NCBI GenBank assembly: GCA_045537915.1
Contig: JAZSQK010000011.1
Span: forward strand, 1-64,000
Direction: 5' to 3'
Origin: SFWF01 sp045537915
GTDB lineage: Bacteria > Bacillota > Clostridia > Oscillospirales > Acutalibacteraceae
DNA length: 64,000 nt
In this document: piece after piece, positions 43,716 through 52,469 of the stretch
Numbering within the stretch: the stretch's first letter is position 1
Layout: every line of letters starts with the position of its first letter
The notes under the pieces: model-generated
The model's input: only the letters and a program-made list of their open reading frames with translations
What the model was told of the DNA's origin: nothing
The model's database searches: none
Program-made: the position numbers and the translations under genes

Positions 43716-44627
43716 TTAATTATTTCCCATTAGTTTAACAAGTACTGCTTTTTGAGCGTGTAATCTGTTTTCTGCCTCGGCAAATATTTCTTCTGCATGC
43801 GCTTCAAAAACCTTAGCGGTAATCTCCTCTTCCCTATGTGCAGGCAGGCAGTGCTGTACCATAGCGTCGGGTTTTGCGACTGCCATCACATTATCGTTAA
43901 TCTGGTATCCCTTGAATACCTTTTCACGCTCTGTCTTTTCGTCCTCTTGACCCATTGAAGCCCAGACATCAGTATAAAGAACATCGGCATCCTTTGCGGC
44001 TTTGAGAATGTTATCTGTGCAGGTAAATTTACCGTTTTCACTTGCCCATTTTATAATTTCGGCATCGGGGGTGTAACCATCAGGACAAGCAACGGCTACC
44101 TCCATACCCATTTTGATTCCGCCGACAATAAGGGAGTTTGCCATATTGTTTCCGTCGCCGATATAGCACATCTTTTTACCCTGAAAATTGCCCTTAAACT
44201 CACGGAAGGTCATAAGGTCGGCAAGCACCTGACAGGGATGGCAATAGTCGGTAAGACCGTTGATAATCGGGATTGAGCCGTACTCGGCTAAGGCTTCAAC
44301 CTCTGCCTGTTCGAAGGTTCTAATCATAATTCCGTCAAGGTAGCCCGAAAGCACTCTGGCGGTATCCTCTACAGGCTCTCCTCTGCCAATCTGCAGGTCA
44401 CGGGACGAGAGGAAAAGCGCCGAGCCACCGAGGTCATACATACCGACCTCGAAGGAAACACGGGTTCTGGTAGAGGATTTCTGGAAAATCATACCAAGGG
44501 TCTTGCCCTTTAAATAATGATGCTCAATACCGTGTTTTTTCTCATATTTTAACTGGTCTGCGAGATTAAGAATATCTGTAATTTCCTGTTCGGAAAGGTC
44601 CATAAGTTTAAGTAAATGCTTAGCCAT
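43716..44627 (-). CDS. argF: Ornithine carbamoyltransferase
   Basis: This 303-residue cytosolic enzyme makes citrulline from ornithine and carbamoyl phosphate. The carbamoyl-phosphate motif is SSTRTRVSFE and the ornithine loop is HCLPAHREEEI near residues 260-270; FTCTDNILKAAKDADVLYTDVW is also typical. It shares a TAATG stop/start with argD and is the last gene of the operon. Confidence 0.95.
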   Translation of the reverse strand: MAKHLLKLMDLSEQEITDILNLADQLKYEKKHGIEHHYLKGKTLGMIFQKSSTRTRVSFEVGMYDLGGSALFLSSRDLQIGRGEPVEDTARVLSGYLDGIMIRTFEQAEVEALAEYGSIPIINGLTDYCHPCQVLADLMTFREFKGNFQGKKMCYIGDGNNMANSLIVGGIKMGMEVAVACPDGYTPDAEIIKWASENGKFTCTDNILKAAKDADVLYTDVWASMGQEDEKTEREKVFKGYQINDNVMAVAKPDAMVQHCLPAHREEEITAKVFEAHAEEIFAEAENRLHAQKAVLVKLMGNN

Positions 44628-45787
44628 TATTTTACAGCCTCCTTGATTATTGCAACCGCTTTACGAAGTGTTTCATCATCAATATTAAGCGGAGGTAAAA
44701 GTCGCACTTTGCTTTTTGCGGTAAGTACCAAAACGCCCATTTCTCTGCATTTTGCGACTACCTCTTTAGCGTCCTTTACGGTTTCGAGTCCAATCATCAG
44801 ACCCATTCCGCTGACGCTCTTTATACCCTCTGCAGAGGATAGTTCTCTGAAAATATATTCGCCCTGTTTTCTGACATTTGCGAGTAAATCATCATCAATT
44901 CGGGAGATAATGTTATATGCTCCTGCGCAAACAACGGGGTTTCCGCCAAAGGTTGAGCCGTGGGAACCGGGGGTTAAGGTGTCCTTTACCTTTTCGCCGA
45001 GCATACAGGCGCCAATCGGTAATCCGCCGCCGAGTCCCTTTGCGGTTGAAACGATGTCGGGCATAATGCCGAACTGCTGAAAGGCATAGAGGCTTCCCGT
45101 TCTGCCGTTACCTGTCTGAACCTCGTCGATTATAAGAAGAATATCATTTTTATCGCAATATTCTGCTACTTCTTTTACAAAGCTCTCATCGAGCTTCATA
45201 ACGCCGCCCTCGCCCTGAACGAGCTCCATCATAACAGCGCAAGCATTGTTTTCATCTGCCATAGCTTTTACGCTGACAAAATCGTTTGCATCGGCGTAAA
45301 CGAAGCCCTCGGTAAAGGGGCCAAACTCGGTATGGAACGAGTCCTGTCCCGTTGCGGCAAGGGTTGTAATCGTTCTGCCGTGAAAGGAGTTTTTAAGGGT
45401 TACGATAGTGTTTCTTCCCTCTCCGTATTTAAGGAAAGAGTATCTTCTTGCAGTCTTTATTGCGCACTCGTTTGCCTCTGCACCCGAGTTACCGAAAAAG
45501 ACCTTTTTCATACCCGTTTTCTCGCAAAGAAGCTTTGCGAGTTTAGCGCAAGGCTCGGTATAGTAAAGGTTTGAAGTATGCTGAAGACGGGATAACTGCT
45601 CGGTTACGGCAATTACCCACTCGGCATCCGAAAAGCCGAAGGTATTTACTGCAATTCCCGTACCCATATCTATATATTCCTTGCCCTCAGTGTCGTAGGC
45701 TACGGCTCCCATTCCCTCGGTAAGTTCAAGAGGAAATCTGCCGTAGGTAGAGGCAACGAACTCGTTATCTAATTTAGTAATATTCAT
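44627..45787 (-). CDS. argD: Acetylornithine aminotransferase
   Basis: This 386-residue PLP-dependent class III aminotransferase acts in arginine synthesis. IIDEVQTGNGRTG holds the cofactor-binding Asp, STAKGLGGGLPIGA holds the Schiff-base Lys, and FGNSGAEANECAIK is the phosphate-binding region. It is translationally linked to argB (two-base gap) and argF (overlap). Confidence 0.94.
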   Translation of the reverse strand: MNITKLDNEFVASTYGRFPLELTEGMGAVAYDTEGKEYIDMGTGIAVNTFGFSDAEWVIAVTEQLSRLQHTSNLYYTEPCAKLAKLLCEKTGMKKVFFGNSGAEANECAIKTARRYSFLKYGEGRNTIVTLKNSFHGRTITTLAATGQDSFHTEFGPFTEGFVYADANDFVSVKAMADENNACAVMMELVQGEGGVMKLDESFVKEVAEYCDKNDILLIIDEVQTGNGRTGSLYAFQQFGIMPDIVSTAKGLGGGLPIGACMLGEKVKDTLTPGSHGSTFGGNPVVCAGAYNIISRIDDDLLANVRKQGEYIFRELSSAEGIKSVSGMGLMIGLETVKDAKEVVAKCREMGVLVLTAKSKVRLLPPLNIDDETLRKAVAIIKEAVK

Positions 45788-45789
45788 TA

Positions 45790-46644
45790 TTAGCCTCCGT
45801 AGAGCATTGTGCCGATTCCCTCATCGGTAAGGGTTTCCATAAGAAGTGCATGGGGCACTCTGCCGTCGATAATAAACACTTTATTTACACCCTGACGGAT
45901 GGCCTCAACACAGCACTCGATTTTCGGTATCATACCGCCCGAGATAATTCCCTCTCGCATGAGCAGCGGCGCTTCGCTGACACAGACCGACGAAATAAGT
46001 GAACTTTCGTCATCCTTATCACGCAACAGTCCTGCTATATCGGTCATAAGAATAAGCGATTCAGCATTTAGCTCTGCGGCAATCTGAGCCGCTGCGGTAT
46101 CAGCATTGATATTATAGGTGTTGCCCTCTTTGTCGCATCCGACGGTTGAAATTACCGGAATATAGCCCTTCTCGAGCAGGTCATTTACAGGCTCGATATT
46201 GATTTTTGTAATCTCGCCGACATATCCGAGCTCAGGATTCTTCATAGTAGCCTCGATGAGATGTCCATCCATTCCCGAAAGACCTATAGCCTTACCGCCG
46301 CTGTTTTCAAGGTGGTTTACAAGAGTCTTGTTAATTTTTCCTGCGAGGACCATCTGTACGATTTCGGCAGTTTCACTGTCGGTAACACGAAGTCCGTTTA
46401 CAAACCTAGACTCCTTACCGACACGCTTTAGCATATCGGAAATTTCGGGGCCGCCGCCGTGGACGAGAACCGTCTTAATGCCGATTGTATTAAGCAGAAC
46501 AAGGTCCTGCATAACATCGTTTTTTAGCTCCTCGTTTATCATAGCGTTTCCACCGTATTTTACAACGATGGTCTTGCCGTCATACTGTTTTATGTAGGGC
46601 AGTGCACGGACCAGAATTTCAGCCCTTTGAGCGTTTGTAATCAT
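45790..46644 (-). CDS. argB: Acetylglutamate kinase
   Basis: This 284-residue cytosolic kinase phosphorylates N-acetylglutamate. It has VVKYGGNAM, VLVHGGGPEIS and INADTAAAQIAAELNAESLILMTD. The N-terminal helix preceding the core (AEILVRALPYIKQ) is the extension often linked to arginine feedback inhibition. It is separated from argJ by a 225-base hairpin-rich spacer. Confidence 0.95.
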   Translation of the reverse strand: MITNAQRAEILVRALPYIKQYDGKTIVVKYGGNAMINEELKNDVMQDLVLLNTIGIKTVLVHGGGPEISDMLKRVGKESRFVNGLRVTDSETAEIVQMVLAGKINKTLVNHLENSGGKAIGLSGMDGHLIEATMKNPELGYVGEITKINIEPVNDLLEKGYIPVISTVGCDKEGNTYNINADTAAAQIAAELNAESLILMTDIAGLLRDKDDESSLISSVCVSEAPLLMREGIISGGMIPKIECCVEAIRQGVNKVFIIDGRVPHALLMETLTDEGIGTMLYGG

Positions 46645-46664
46645 AAATTATCTCCTGTGTTTTT

Positions 46665-46840
46665 AATGAATAATGAACAATTATGGTGTTTCGCTATGCG
46701 AAACGAAATGTATAAAACGGGAGAATATAGTTCTCCCCTGCATTTTTAAGAGTTATCAAATACTCAAGTTCGAGAGAAATTTGTTCAGAGTGCCGTATGC
46801 AGTCGGTGGTGCTGTATTATTATACCGCCCCCGACAAATA
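46665..46840. repeat. Hairpin-rich intergenic element between argJ and argB
   Basis: Within one operon this spacer holds three inverted repeats. GTTTCGC/GCGAAAC is at 46688-46704, GGGAGAA/TTCTCCC at 46719-46737, and an imperfect GTCGGTGGTG/CGCCCCCGAC stem at about 46802-46835. The AATGAATAATGAACAATTA leader followed by such hairpins resembles small dispersed intergenic repeats of clostridial genomes. No open frame with a ribosome binding site is present. The assignment as a dispersed element is a guess. Confidence 0.4.
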
Positions 46841-46869
46841 CGAGTGCTATGGGCGATTTTTACCAAACA

Positions 46870-48084
46870 TTAAGTTCTGTAATCACCGTTTATCTTAACA
46901 TAATCATAGGTAAGGTCGCAGCCCCAAGCGGTAGCAGAAAATTCTCCGTCATTGAGGGTAACAACTATGTCGATTTCATCCTCTAAAAGAATTTCTTTAG
47001 CCTTTTCCTCCGAGAAGTCCACCCCTGCACCATTCTGGCAAACAGCGATTTCGCCCTTTTTGGATTTGAAGGAAACATCGACCTTCATAACATCGACATC
47101 GGCACCGCTATAGCCGATTGCACAGAGGACTCTTCCCCAGTTTGCATCAGCGCCAAACATAGCCGCCTTTGTGAGAGAGGAGCATATAACCGATTTTGCA
47201 ACCGTCTTTGCAACAGCCTCACTCTTTGCGCCCGAAACAACACACTCAAGAAGCTTTGTTGCGCCCTCGCCGTCACCCGCAATCATCTTGCAGAGATGTA
47301 CAGTTAAGGTGTTGAGCGCCTTGCAGAAGGTGTAAAAATCTTCGTTATAACCGTTAATCTCGGGGTTTTCTGCCATTCCGTTTGCCATAACGGTAACCAT
47401 ATCGTTAGTCGAGGTATCGCCATCGATTGAAACCATATTAAAGGTTGTTTTTATATCTTCAGACAATGCTTTTTGCAGCATTTCGGGGGTTATCGCACAG
47501 TCGGTAGTGATAAATACGAGCATTGTTGCCATATTAGGATGAATCATTCCGGAGCCCTTGGCAATACCGCCCATTTTGCACTCTTTACCGCCGATATTAA
47601 AGGAAACTGCAACCTCTTTTACCTTGGTATCGGTGGTCATAATTGCCTCGGCGGCAGCAAGAGAATTGTCTGCGGCAAGACCTGCCACAAGCTCGTCCAT
47701 TCCGCTCTTAATCGGCTCAAGAGATAAGGGCTGTCCGATAACGCCTGTTGAAGCAACAATAATATCCTTTGCATCAACACCGAGTGCTGTGGCGGTAATA
47801 TCACACATACCATTTGCTATCTCGATTCCGTTTGCGTTGCAGGTATTGGCATTTCCGCTGTTGCAAACTGCGGCAATGGCATAGCCATCCGAAATATTCT
47901 GCTTTGTTACGATGTTCGGAGCGCCTTTTACGAGGTTTGTAGTATAAACACCTGCGGCGGCGGCACGCTTCTCACTGACAATGAGTGCGAGGTCACGCTT
48001 TGTGCGGTTTTTTCTTATTCCGCAATGTACTCCGTTTGCTTTAAAGCCTTTTGCGGCAGTAACGCCGCCAGAAATAAGTTGCAT
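46870..48084 (-). CDS. argJ: Bifunctional glutamate N-acetyltransferase/ornithine acetyltransferase
   Basis: This 404-residue enzyme transfers acetyl groups between acetylornithine and glutamate, recycling acetate in arginine synthesis. The autoproteolysis site and nucleophile Thr are seen in GMIHPNMATMLVFITTDC. KGSGMI and ANWGRVLCAIGYSG are also typical. It self-cleaves into alpha and beta chains. No argA is needed if the enzyme is bifunctional. Confidence 0.94.
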   Translation of the reverse strand: MQLISGGVTAAKGFKANGVHCGIRKNRTKRDLALIVSEKRAAAAGVYTTNLVKGAPNIVTKQNISDGYAIAAVCNSGNANTCNANGIEIANGMCDITATALGVDAKDIIVASTGVIGQPLSLEPIKSGMDELVAGLAADNSLAAAEAIMTTDTKVKEVAVSFNIGGKECKMGGIAKGSGMIHPNMATMLVFITTDCAITPEMLQKALSEDIKTTFNMVSIDGDTSTNDMVTVMANGMAENPEINGYNEDFYTFCKALNTLTVHLCKMIAGDGEGATKLLECVVSGAKSEAVAKTVAKSVICSSLTKAAMFGADANWGRVLCAIGYSGADVDVMKVDVSFKSKKGEIAVCQNGAGVDFSEEKAKEILLEDEIDIVVTLNDGEFSATAWGCDLTYDYVKINGDYRT

Positions 48085-48102
48085 TTTAAAACTCCTAAAA
48101 AA

Positions 48103-49029
48103 TTAAATGTCTAAACCTTTTGTAATATCCTCACCGAGCATAATGTTCATACACTCAAGTGCGGCGCCCGAAGCGCCCTTTCCGAGATTGTCGTATCTCG
48201 CAATAAGAAGAATTCTGTCCTCGTTTCCTGAGACTGTTATCTGCATTGAATCCTTGCCGTAAATGCCGTTTGCGCTAACAAAGCCACCCTCGGCAAAATC
48301 CTCAACAAAAGACACCACAGGACCCTGATATTTTTCCTTGTAAACTGCCTTTATATCAGCCGCACTGCCCTTTTTAAGCTGACTTTTAAAGAGAGGCACG
48401 GTAACACACATTCCACTGTAAAAGTCAGACACTATGGGGCAGAAAACAGGCTCGTTTTCAATTCCCGATATAATCTTCATTTCGGGCAGATGCTTATGGG
48501 ACTGTGCCAGTCCGTACTGACGTGGAGCGTCAAGCAGAATATCTCTTTGTTCGCTCTCGTATTCTGCAATCATCTTCTTGCCGCCGCCCGAGTAACCGGT
48601 AATCGAATGGCAGGTAAGAAGAGCATCTTTATCTAAAATTCCTTCATCAATAAGAGGCTTAACGAGAGCAATAAAGCCGCTTGCATGGCAACCTGGTACT
48701 GCTACTCTATTTGCGCTTTTGACTCTTTCAAAGCCGCCATCAAACACCTCAGGAAAGCCGTAAATCCACTGCTCACTCGTTCTGTGAGCAGTGGATGTAT
48801 CAAGTATTCTGACATTTTGACCAGCCATATCTGCCGCCTCTATAGCTGCGGCATCAGGCAGACAAAGAAAGGTGATATCCGACGAATTTATAGCCTCACA
48901 TCTGGCTGCAGGGTCCTTACGGAGTTCTTCAGGTAGAGTGATAAGCTCTATATCATCTCTGGCAGATAATCTGTCAAAAATTCGAAGTCCCGTCGTTCCC
49001 TGACTTCCGTCAATAAATACCTTATTCAT
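48103..49029 (-). CDS. argC: N-acetyl-gamma-glutamyl-phosphate reductase, short type
   Basis: This 308-residue NADPH-dependent enzyme is shorter than the common type of about 345 residues and fits the type 2 ArgC group. The nucleotide loop is DGSQGTTGLRI, the catalytic cysteine is in VPGCHASG at about residue 117, and SITGYSGGG follows. Its start overlaps the argG stop (TAATG). Confidence 0.92.
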   Translation of the reverse strand: MNKVFIDGSQGTTGLRIFDRLSARDDIELITLPEELRKDPAARCEAINSSDITFLCLPDAAAIEAADMAGQNVRILDTSTAHRTSEQWIYGFPEVFDGGFERVKSANRVAVPGCHASGFIALVKPLIDEGILDKDALLTCHSITGYSGGGKKMIAEYESEQRDILLDAPRQYGLAQSHKHLPEMKIISGIENEPVFCPIVSDFYSGMCVTVPLFKSQLKKGSAADIKAVYKEKYQGPVVSFVEDFAEGGFVSANGIYGKDSMQITVSGNEDRILLIARYDNLGKGASGAALECMNIMLGEDITKGLDI

Positions 49030-50261
49030 TATTTGCTTTCCCTTTTTGCATCAAGCATTGCCTTTACCTTGGTCTGAAGTCCGAAGAGATTGATAAAGCC
49101 TTCTGCATCCTTCTGGTTATAGGCTCCGCCGTCATCGCCGAAAGAGGCAACCTCTTCATCATAAAGGGTATAGGGTGAGGTTACGCCTGCGTTAATAATG
49201 TTGCCCTTATAGAGCTTAACCTTAACGTCGCCTGTAACGGTTTCCTGTGTCTTATCAACAAAGGCAGAAAGGGCTTCACGAAGAGGTGTGAACCACTGGC
49301 CAAAATAAACAAGCTCTCCGAATTTCTGTGAAACAAGTTTCTTGTAGTGAGAAGTATCACGGTCAAGGGTAATCATCTCTAAAAGCTCGTGAGCCTTATA
49401 GAGAATTGCGCCGCCGGGGGTTTCATAAACGCCACGGCTCTTCATTCCGACAAGACGGTTTTCTACTATATCAAGAAGTCCGATTCCGTTCGCACCGCCA
49501 AGCTCATTAAGCTTTTCAACTATGGCAAGAGCCTTCATTTCTTTTCCGTCAAGAGCTGTGGGTACGCCCTTTTCAAAATGAATTGTAACATATGTAGGAG
49601 TATCAGGCGCCTGTTCAGGAGCAACGCTCATCTCAAGGAATCCCTCCTTGGAATACTGAGGCTCATTTGCAGGATCCTCAAGATCCATACCCTCGTGAGA
49701 GAGGTGCCACACATTCTTGTCCTTGGAATAGTTTGTTTCACGGTTAATCTTAAGAGGAATGTTATGTGCCTCGGCATACTCTATTTCTTCCTCACGGGAT
49801 TTAATATCCCATTCACGCCAAGGAGCAATAATCGCCATTTCAGGAACAAAAGCCTTCAATGTAAGTTCAAAACGAACCTGGTCGTTACCCTTACCGGTAC
49901 ATCCATGGCAGATTGCATCTGCGCCCTCTTTTTTAGCAATTTCTGCAAGAGCCTTTGCTATACAAGGACGGGCGTGAGAGGTGCCGAGAAGATAGGTTTC
50001 ATAATCGGCTCCTGCCTTAAGACAAGGCCAGATATAATCCTCAACATATTCATCCTTAAGGTCAAGCACATAGAGCTTTGAAGCGCCGGTCTTCAGAGCC
50101 TTTTCCTCAAGTCCGTCGAGCTCTGTTCCCTGTCCTACGTCGCCCGACACTGCGATAACCTCGCAGTTGTTATAATTCTCTTTGAGCCAAGGAATGATGA
50201 TCGATGTATCAAGTCCGCCCGAATAGGCCAGAACTACCTTTTTAATATCCTTTTTTTCCAT
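49029..50261 (-). CDS. argG: Argininosuccinate synthase
   Basis: This 410-residue cytosolic enzyme joins citrulline and aspartate with ATP. The PP-loop is AYSGGLDTSIIIPWL, and GCTGKGNDQVRFE and KSRGVYETPGG are diagnostic. The ATG at 50261 has GGAGG upstream. It is the first gene of the operon; argH, which would complete the pathway, is not in this window. Confidence 0.96.
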   Translation of the reverse strand: MEKKDIKKVVLAYSGGLDTSIIIPWLKENYNNCEVIAVSGDVGQGTELDGLEEKALKTGASKLYVLDLKDEYVEDYIWPCLKAGADYETYLLGTSHARPCIAKALAEIAKKEGADAICHGCTGKGNDQVRFELTLKAFVPEMAIIAPWREWDIKSREEEIEYAEAHNIPLKINRETNYSKDKNVWHLSHEGMDLEDPANEPQYSKEGFLEMSVAPEQAPDTPTYVTIHFEKGVPTALDGKEMKALAIVEKLNELGGANGIGLLDIVENRLVGMKSRGVYETPGGAILYKAHELLEMITLDRDTSHYKKLVSQKFGELVYFGQWFTPLREALSAFVDKTQETVTGDVKVKLYKGNIINAGVTSPYTLYDEEVASFGDDGGAYNQKDAEGFINLFGLQTKVKAMLDAKRESK

Positions 50262-50295
50262 TATTAAAACCTCCGTGTAATGAGTTTTGTTTACT

Positions 50296-50309
50296 TGCAT
50301 AATTATGCA
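50296..50309. promoter_or_regulatory. ArgR-type operator (ARG box) on the argG promoter
   Basis: TGCATAATTATGCA is a perfect 14-base palindrome, close to known ARG-box symmetry (TGAATAATTATTCA). It covers the -10 box CATAAT (50302-50307) of the arginine promoter, so a bound repressor would block polymerase. Confidence 0.65.
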
Positions 50310-50330
50310 TTAAAATACTTCTAAAGTCAA
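50302..50330 (-). promoter_or_regulatory. Promoter of the arginine operon
   Basis: Minus-strand -35 TTGACT (50325-50330) and -10 CATAAT (50302-50307) have a 17-base spacer, 40 bases upstream of argG. Confidence 0.75.
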
Positions 50331-50410
50331 GCGATTTTAAAAAGATTGTTACTTTATTGCATAAACACATATTTCCAATCGGGTAGGTTGTTGAATTTAA
50401 CGAATAAATA

Positions 50411-50435
50411 TGCATTATATGCTGCATAATATGTA
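50411..50435. promoter_or_regulatory. Second cluster of ARG-box-like half-palindromes
   Basis: TGCATTATATGC (50411-50422) and TGCATAATATGTA (50423-50435) are adjacent imperfect copies of the palindrome at the argG promoter, about 100 bases further upstream. ArgR often binds paired sites at such distances, so cooperative binding is possible. Confidence 0.45.
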
Positions 50436-50448
50436 ATTTAATGAATAA

Positions 50449-50474
50449 TTGCCCGAAGACACCCTTCGGACAAT
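50449..50474 (-). terminator. Terminator of clpX
   Basis: AATTGTCCGAAG pairs with CTTCGGGCAATT (one G-U) around a short loop, eight bases after the clpX stop on the minus strand. The T tract is weak on that strand. Confidence 0.6.
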
Positions 50475-50481
50475 TATTTTA

Positions 50482-51741
50482 TTATTTTTTTTGAGCTTTT
50501 TTGTTGTCAGCCCTTTCGATTTTGGCCTCTTTACCGTCAATGCACTCTTCGGTTATGAATATTTTCTTAATGCTCTCATCAGATGGGCTCTCGAACATAA
50601 GCTTCTGAAGCGCCGACTCTATTATCGAACGAAGTCCTCTGGCGCCCGTCTTTCTTTCTATTGTAAGCTCGGCTATTCTTCCAAGCGCCTCATCGGTAAA
50701 TTCAAGCTCAATTCCATCGAGCCCGAAAAGCACCTGATACTGACGGACTATAGAGTTCTTGGGCTCGGTCATTATTTTTATGAGCATATCCTTGTCCATA
50801 CCCGAAAGGGCGGTAATGACAGGAATTCTGCCCACAAGTTCGGGAATAAGCCCGAATTTGACAAGATCTCTGTGGGTTACCTTCTTATATACATCGGATT
50901 GTTCAACATCCTTTTGGGATTTTACCTCTTTACCGAAGCCGAGTGAAGATCCACCGATACGTCTTTCAACTATTTTATCTATTCCGTCGAAAGCGCCTCC
51001 ACAGATAAAAAGAATATTCTTTGTATCAATCTGAATAAATTCCTGTTGAGGATGCTTTCTTCCTCCCTGAGGCGGAACATTTGCAACCGTTCCTTCAAGA
51101 ATTTTAAGCAGAGCTTGTTGTACTCCCTCTCCGCTGACGTCACGGGTAATCGATACATTCTCGCTTTTTCTTGCAATTTTATCGATTTCATCAATATAAA
51201 TAATGCCACGTTCGGCAAGTTTAATGTCAAAATCTGCCGCCTGAATAAGACGAAGTAAAATATTCTCAACATCCTCGCCGACATAACCCGCTTCGGTCAA
51301 GGTTGTAGCATCGGCAATCGCAAAAGGCACTCCGATACTCTTAGCAAGTGTCTGGGCAAGAAGGGTTTTTCCGACACCGGTAGGACCTAGCAGTAAAACA
51401 TTGCTTTTATTAAGCTCAACATCTGTTTCCTCTGCCTTAAATATACGCTTATAATGGTTGTAAACCGCAACCGCAAGGCTTATTTTCGCCTCGTCCTGTC
51501 CTATTACATATTCATCCAGGGATGCCTTTATTTCGGTAGGCTTGGGAAGCGTAAAATCCTTATCGGATTTTTTTGCAGGAGCATTATAAACAGGAAGGTC
51601 CTCAGGATTTAAAAGTGACGAGCAAAATTCAATACATTCGTCGCAAATGTAAACTCCCGGTCCTTCAATCAGACGGTTTACCTGATTTTCTCCCTTTTGG
51701 CAAAAGGAACAGCGGATCTCATTGTTAGTGCCGTTTGGCAT
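50482..51741 (-). CDS. clpX: ATP-dependent Clp protease ATP-binding subunit ClpX
   Basis: This 419-residue AAA+ unfoldase feeds substrates to ClpP. An N-terminal zinc-binding domain (CSFC, then CDECIEFC) is followed by Walker A GPTGVGKT, Walker B IIYIDEIDKIA and the pore loop YVGEDVEN. GFGKEV corresponds to the ClpP-contact IGF loop region, and sensor 2 GARGLRSIIE closes the domain. The ATG at 51741 has GAGGAG six bases upstream; a TTG at 51759 would overlap that site. It follows clpP after a hairpin. Confidence 0.97.
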   Translation of the reverse strand: MPNGTNNEIRCSFCQKGENQVNRLIEGPGVYICDECIEFCSSLLNPEDLPVYNAPAKKSDKDFTLPKPTEIKASLDEYVIGQDEAKISLAVAVYNHYKRIFKAEETDVELNKSNVLLLGPTGVGKTLLAQTLAKSIGVPFAIADATTLTEAGYVGEDVENILLRLIQAADFDIKLAERGIIYIDEIDKIARKSENVSITRDVSGEGVQQALLKILEGTVANVPPQGGRKHPQQEFIQIDTKNILFICGGAFDGIDKIVERRIGGSSLGFGKEVKSQKDVEQSDVYKKVTHRDLVKFGLIPELVGRIPVITALSGMDKDMLIKIMTEPKNSIVRQYQVLFGLDGIELEFTDEALGRIAELTIERKTGARGLRSIIESALQKLMFESPSDESIKKIFITEECIDGKEAKIERADNKKAQKK

Positions 51742-51771
51742 TGCTTTCTCCTCTTTCAAAAAAATGCTTTA

Positions 51772-51791
51772 GGCGGATGAGAACATCCGCC
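51772..51791 (-). terminator. Hairpin between clpP and clpX
   Basis: GGCGGATG and CATCCGCC form a perfect eight-base-pair stem with a four-base loop, followed on the minus strand by TAAAGCATTTTTTT. It may be a partial terminator or a processing element tuning clpX against clpP. Confidence 0.6.
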
Positions 51792-51805
51792 CTTAATAAA
51801 TTTTT

Positions 51806-52390
51806 TTATCTCTTATCTATTACCTTATCGATAAGGCCGTACTTCAGCGCCTCGTCTGCAGACATAAAGTTGTCACGCTCGGTATCCCTCTCGATAGTTT
51901 CCAGACTCTGTCCTGTCTTTTCAGCCAGAATTTTGTTAAGGGTGTTTCTGGTCTTTTCGATATGACGGGCATGGATGAGAATATCTGTAGCCTGACCCTG
52001 TGTGCCGCCCAACGGCTGATGAATCATAATCTCGCTGTTAGGAAGAGCGTAACGCTTTCCCTTTGTTCCGGCAGCAAGTAAAAATGCTCCCATACTTGCA
52101 GCCATACCTATACAGATTGTGCTGACATCGCACTTAATATACTGCATGGTATCATATATCGCAAGACCTGCAGACACGCTGCCTCCAGGACTGTTGATAT
52201 AAAAGCTTATGTCCTTGTCGGGATCCTGTCCTTCAAGGTAAAGAAGCTGAGCGATAATAACACTCGCACTTGCATTATCTACCTGGTCGGGCAACATTAT
52301 TATGCGGTCATTGAGCAGTCTGGAGAATATGTCATAAGACCTTTCTCCGCGGCTTGTCTGTTCAACTACATAAGGTATCAATGTACTCAT
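51806..52390 (-). CDS. clpP: ATP-dependent Clp protease proteolytic subunit
   Basis: This 194-residue serine protease forms the ClpP barrel. The triad is visible: Ser in GMAASMGAFLL, His in MIHQPLGGTQGQA, and Asp in ERDTERDNFMS. The N-terminus IPYVVEQTSRGERSYDIFSRLL is typical. It lies between tig and clpX. Confidence 0.97.
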   Translation of the reverse strand: MSTLIPYVVEQTSRGERSYDIFSRLLNDRIIMLPDQVDNASASVIIAQLLYLEGQDPDKDISFYINSPGGSVSAGLAIYDTMQYIKCDVSTICIGMAASMGAFLLAAGTKGKRYALPNSEIMIHQPLGGTQGQATDILIHARHIEKTRNTLNKILAEKTGQSLETIERDTERDNFMSADEALKYGLIDKVIDKR

Positions 52391-52469
52391 TTAGGTCACC
52401 TCTTGAAATTTGTAAAACACTCTACAACAATATAATTATGAACACTTTGCCGCAATTATAAACAACCGA

